Source of the DNA: Methylacidiphilum caldifontis
GTDB taxonomy: Bacteria; Verrucomicrobiota; Verrucomicrobiia; Methylacidiphilales; CAMAQI01
DNA length: 6,243 bases
Assembly (NCBI GenBank): GCA_945860255.1
Contig: CAMAQI010000141.1
Coordinates: 1 to 6,243 of the forward strand
Reading direction: 5' to 3'
Shown in pieces: positions 5,502-6,243 of this stretch (positions are counted from its first letter, which is position 1; each line of letters begins with the position of its first letter). The notes beneath the pieces were generated by a model. The model saw only the letters and a list, made by a program, of their open reading frames with translations. It did no database searches and was not told where the DNA came from. The position numbers and the translations under genes were made by a program.

Positions 5502-5744
5502 ATGAGTGAAGTTGTGAACGATATTATTATGGATATCTCTGTCGGACTGAGTGTTGAACTCGGACGAACCCAAATGGCGGTTCGTGATGTGATGGGGCTC
5601 TCTCCAGGAACAGTGATCGAACTTGAAAAAAAGGCCGATGAACCGGTCGATCTTTTTGTGAATGGACGCCTTGTGGGACGAGGCGAAGTCGTTGTCGTCA
5701 ACGAATCCCTTGGCATCAAAATCACCGAAGTCGTCAAACAATAA
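5502..5744 (+). CDS. fliN: Flagellar motor switch protein FliN, minimal form
   Basis: 80 residues, essentially only the SpoA/FliN C-terminal domain. The characteristic line is MDISVGLSVELGRTQMAVRD (10-29), then LSPGTVIELEKKADEPVDLF (33-52), then VNGRLVGRGEVVVVNESLGI (53-72). Many FliN proteins are longer, with an N-terminal extension, or are fused as FliY with a CheC-like domain. Here both are absent. FliN forms the base of the C-ring with FliM and docks the FliH-FliI ATPase complex. AGGAG (5491-5495) lies six bases before the ATG. The stop overlaps the fliO start by one base (TAATG). Confidence 0.95.
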   Translation: MSEVVNDIIMDISVGLSVELGRTQMAVRDVMGLSPGTVIELEKKADEPVDLFVNGRLVGRGEVVVVNESLGIKITEVVKQ

Positions 5745-6067
5745 TGGATCACGGATTGACATGGTGGCGCTGGCTTCTCCTCATTCTCATGCTGGGAATG
5801 TTGATCGGGACATGGCTCTATCTCAATCGAAACCGCCTGAATCCAAAACAATGGCTGAATCCCTCCCATCAATGGATTCAAATTCTTGAAAGAAAATGGC
5901 TTGGACCGAAAAATACGATTTTTTTAATCCAAGTCGAAAATCAATTCTTCCTGCTGGCTCAAAACCCCCAAGGATCAAGTTGGCAAAAACTTGACCCGAT
6001 CGATCTGAAGGCCTTCTCCGCAAAACAACCGGCTCCCGATAATCCGTTGATCATCAAAACTCCATGA
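5744..6067 (+). CDS. fliO: Flagellar biosynthesis protein FliO
   Basis: 107 residues. One membrane segment near the N-terminus (about 7-27, WWRWLLLILMLGMLIGTWLY) is followed by a basic stretch (NRNRLNPK). The short cytoplasmic FliO domain contains IQILERKWLGPKNTIFLIQV and FFLLAQN, matching the family pattern of v-L-er--LG-k-sl-lv-v----lLlg. FliO is poorly conserved. It assists assembly of the FliP ring in the flagellar type III export gate. It lies between fliN and fliP, the expected place, with overlaps at both ends (TAATG and ATGA) and no strong Shine-Dalgarno of its own. Translational coupling is likely. Confidence 0.87.
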   Translation: MDHGLTWWRWLLLILMLGMLIGTWLYLNRNRLNPKQWLNPSHQWIQILERKWLGPKNTIFLIQVENQFFLLAQNPQGSSWQKLDPIDLKAFSAKQPAPDNPLIIKTP

Positions 6068-6243
6068 AAACCGCTCCTCTATTTTTTCGATACTCAAAGG
6101 CAATTTTAACCATTTGCCTTTTTCTTTTTTTATTCTGCGAACCGTCGTTGGCTCAATCTTCGAATGATCAGATCAATATCTCGCTCACACAAGGAGGAAA
6201 ACCGGGCAACTTTTCAGTGAACATCCAACTTCTGATCCTCTTT
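6064..6243 (+). CDS. fliP: Flagellar export gate protein FliP, N-terminal 60 residues; runs off the right edge
   Basis: The ATG overlaps the fliO stop (ATGA), and 60 codons stay open to the window end. Residues 1-30 look like a Sec signal peptide: a basic start (FFRYSK), a hydrophobic core (AILTICLFLFLFC) and a likely cleavage after EPSLA. Residues about 36-60 include QINISLTQGG and end with FSVNIQLLILF, which corresponds to the start of the first conserved FliP membrane helix (family pattern: ...iqllllltllslaP). FliP is cleaved in many bacteria and forms the core ring of the export gate with FliQ and FliR. About 190 further residues, and probably fliQ and fliR, should lie to the right. Confidence 0.9.
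   Translation, partial: MKTAPLFFRYSKAILTICLFLFLFCEPSLAQSSNDQINISLTQGGKPGNFSVNIQLLILF

Noticed and set aside
5393..5881. 162-codon open frame on the - strand across fliM end, fliN and fliO
   Set aside because: It lies antisense to three well-supported genes, is Ser/Thr-rich without a domain, and has no ribosome binding site. It is a shadow of the + strand coding.
1..6243. Mobile element, CRISPR array, tRNA/rRNA or defence island
   Set aside because: No inverted terminal repeats, transposase or integrase motifs, spacer-repeat periodicity or tRNA-like cloverleaf were seen. The only periodic DNA is the coding repeat in fliL.

Overview
This window holds the start of a flagellar hook/switch/export operon on the + strand. 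It is read away from a divergent competence gene, dprA, on the - strand. The + strand order is fliK-like, an unnamed 123-residue gene, flgD, flgE, fliL, fliM, fliN, fliO and the first 60 codons of fliP. This follows the fliK-flgD-flgE-...-fliL-fliM-(fliN/fliY)-fliO-fliP order known from the Bacillus fla/che operon and from spirochaetes. The flbD/swrD and motA/motB genes often found between flgE and fliL are absent. The organism is a flagellated bacterium of moderate G+C. The DprA N-terminus (IPGIGPVRVRRLL, YDPPLVLYVKG, GTREPTAYGRE) and the gene content remind me of the PVC group, perhaps Verrucomicrobiota. That placement is a low-confidence impression, not a demonstrated result.

Layout. Bases 1-438 (-) are the first 146 codons of dprA. 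Bases 439-750 hold no confident gene. They contain a doubtful 55-codon basic ORF on the - strand (474-641) and, before the flagellar operon, a good match to a sigma-54 promoter (TGGCAT-N5-CTGCA, 683-698, exact GG-N10-GC spacing). A 12-bp perfect palindrome overlaps the -12 element, and a 7-bp hairpin lies in the predicted leader. From 751 to the window end the genes are tightly packed. ATGA or TAATG overlaps join fliK to the 123-residue gene, fliN to fliO and fliO to fliP. Gaps are 12-27 bp elsewhere, with two larger ones before flgE (59 bp) and fliL (94 bp).

How the genes work together. FliK measures hook length, FlgD caps the growing hook and FlgE is the hook subunit. FliL is a stator-associated membrane protein. 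FliM and FliN build the C-ring switch that receives CheY-P, and FliO and FliP belong to the export gate. One promoter at 683-698 could therefore drive an early/middle-class set of flagellar parts.

The least ordinary items are the 123-residue protein between fliK and flgD, whose C-terminal half aligns by eye without gaps to the SH3/Tudor-like end of the neighbouring FlgD; a 9-residue histidine repeat in the periplasmic linker of FliL; and the sigma-54-type promoter with its overlapping palindrome. I see no mobile element, CRISPR array, RNA gene or clearly novel defence or biosynthetic system. The window is mostly a recognisable flagellar operon with a few local oddities.
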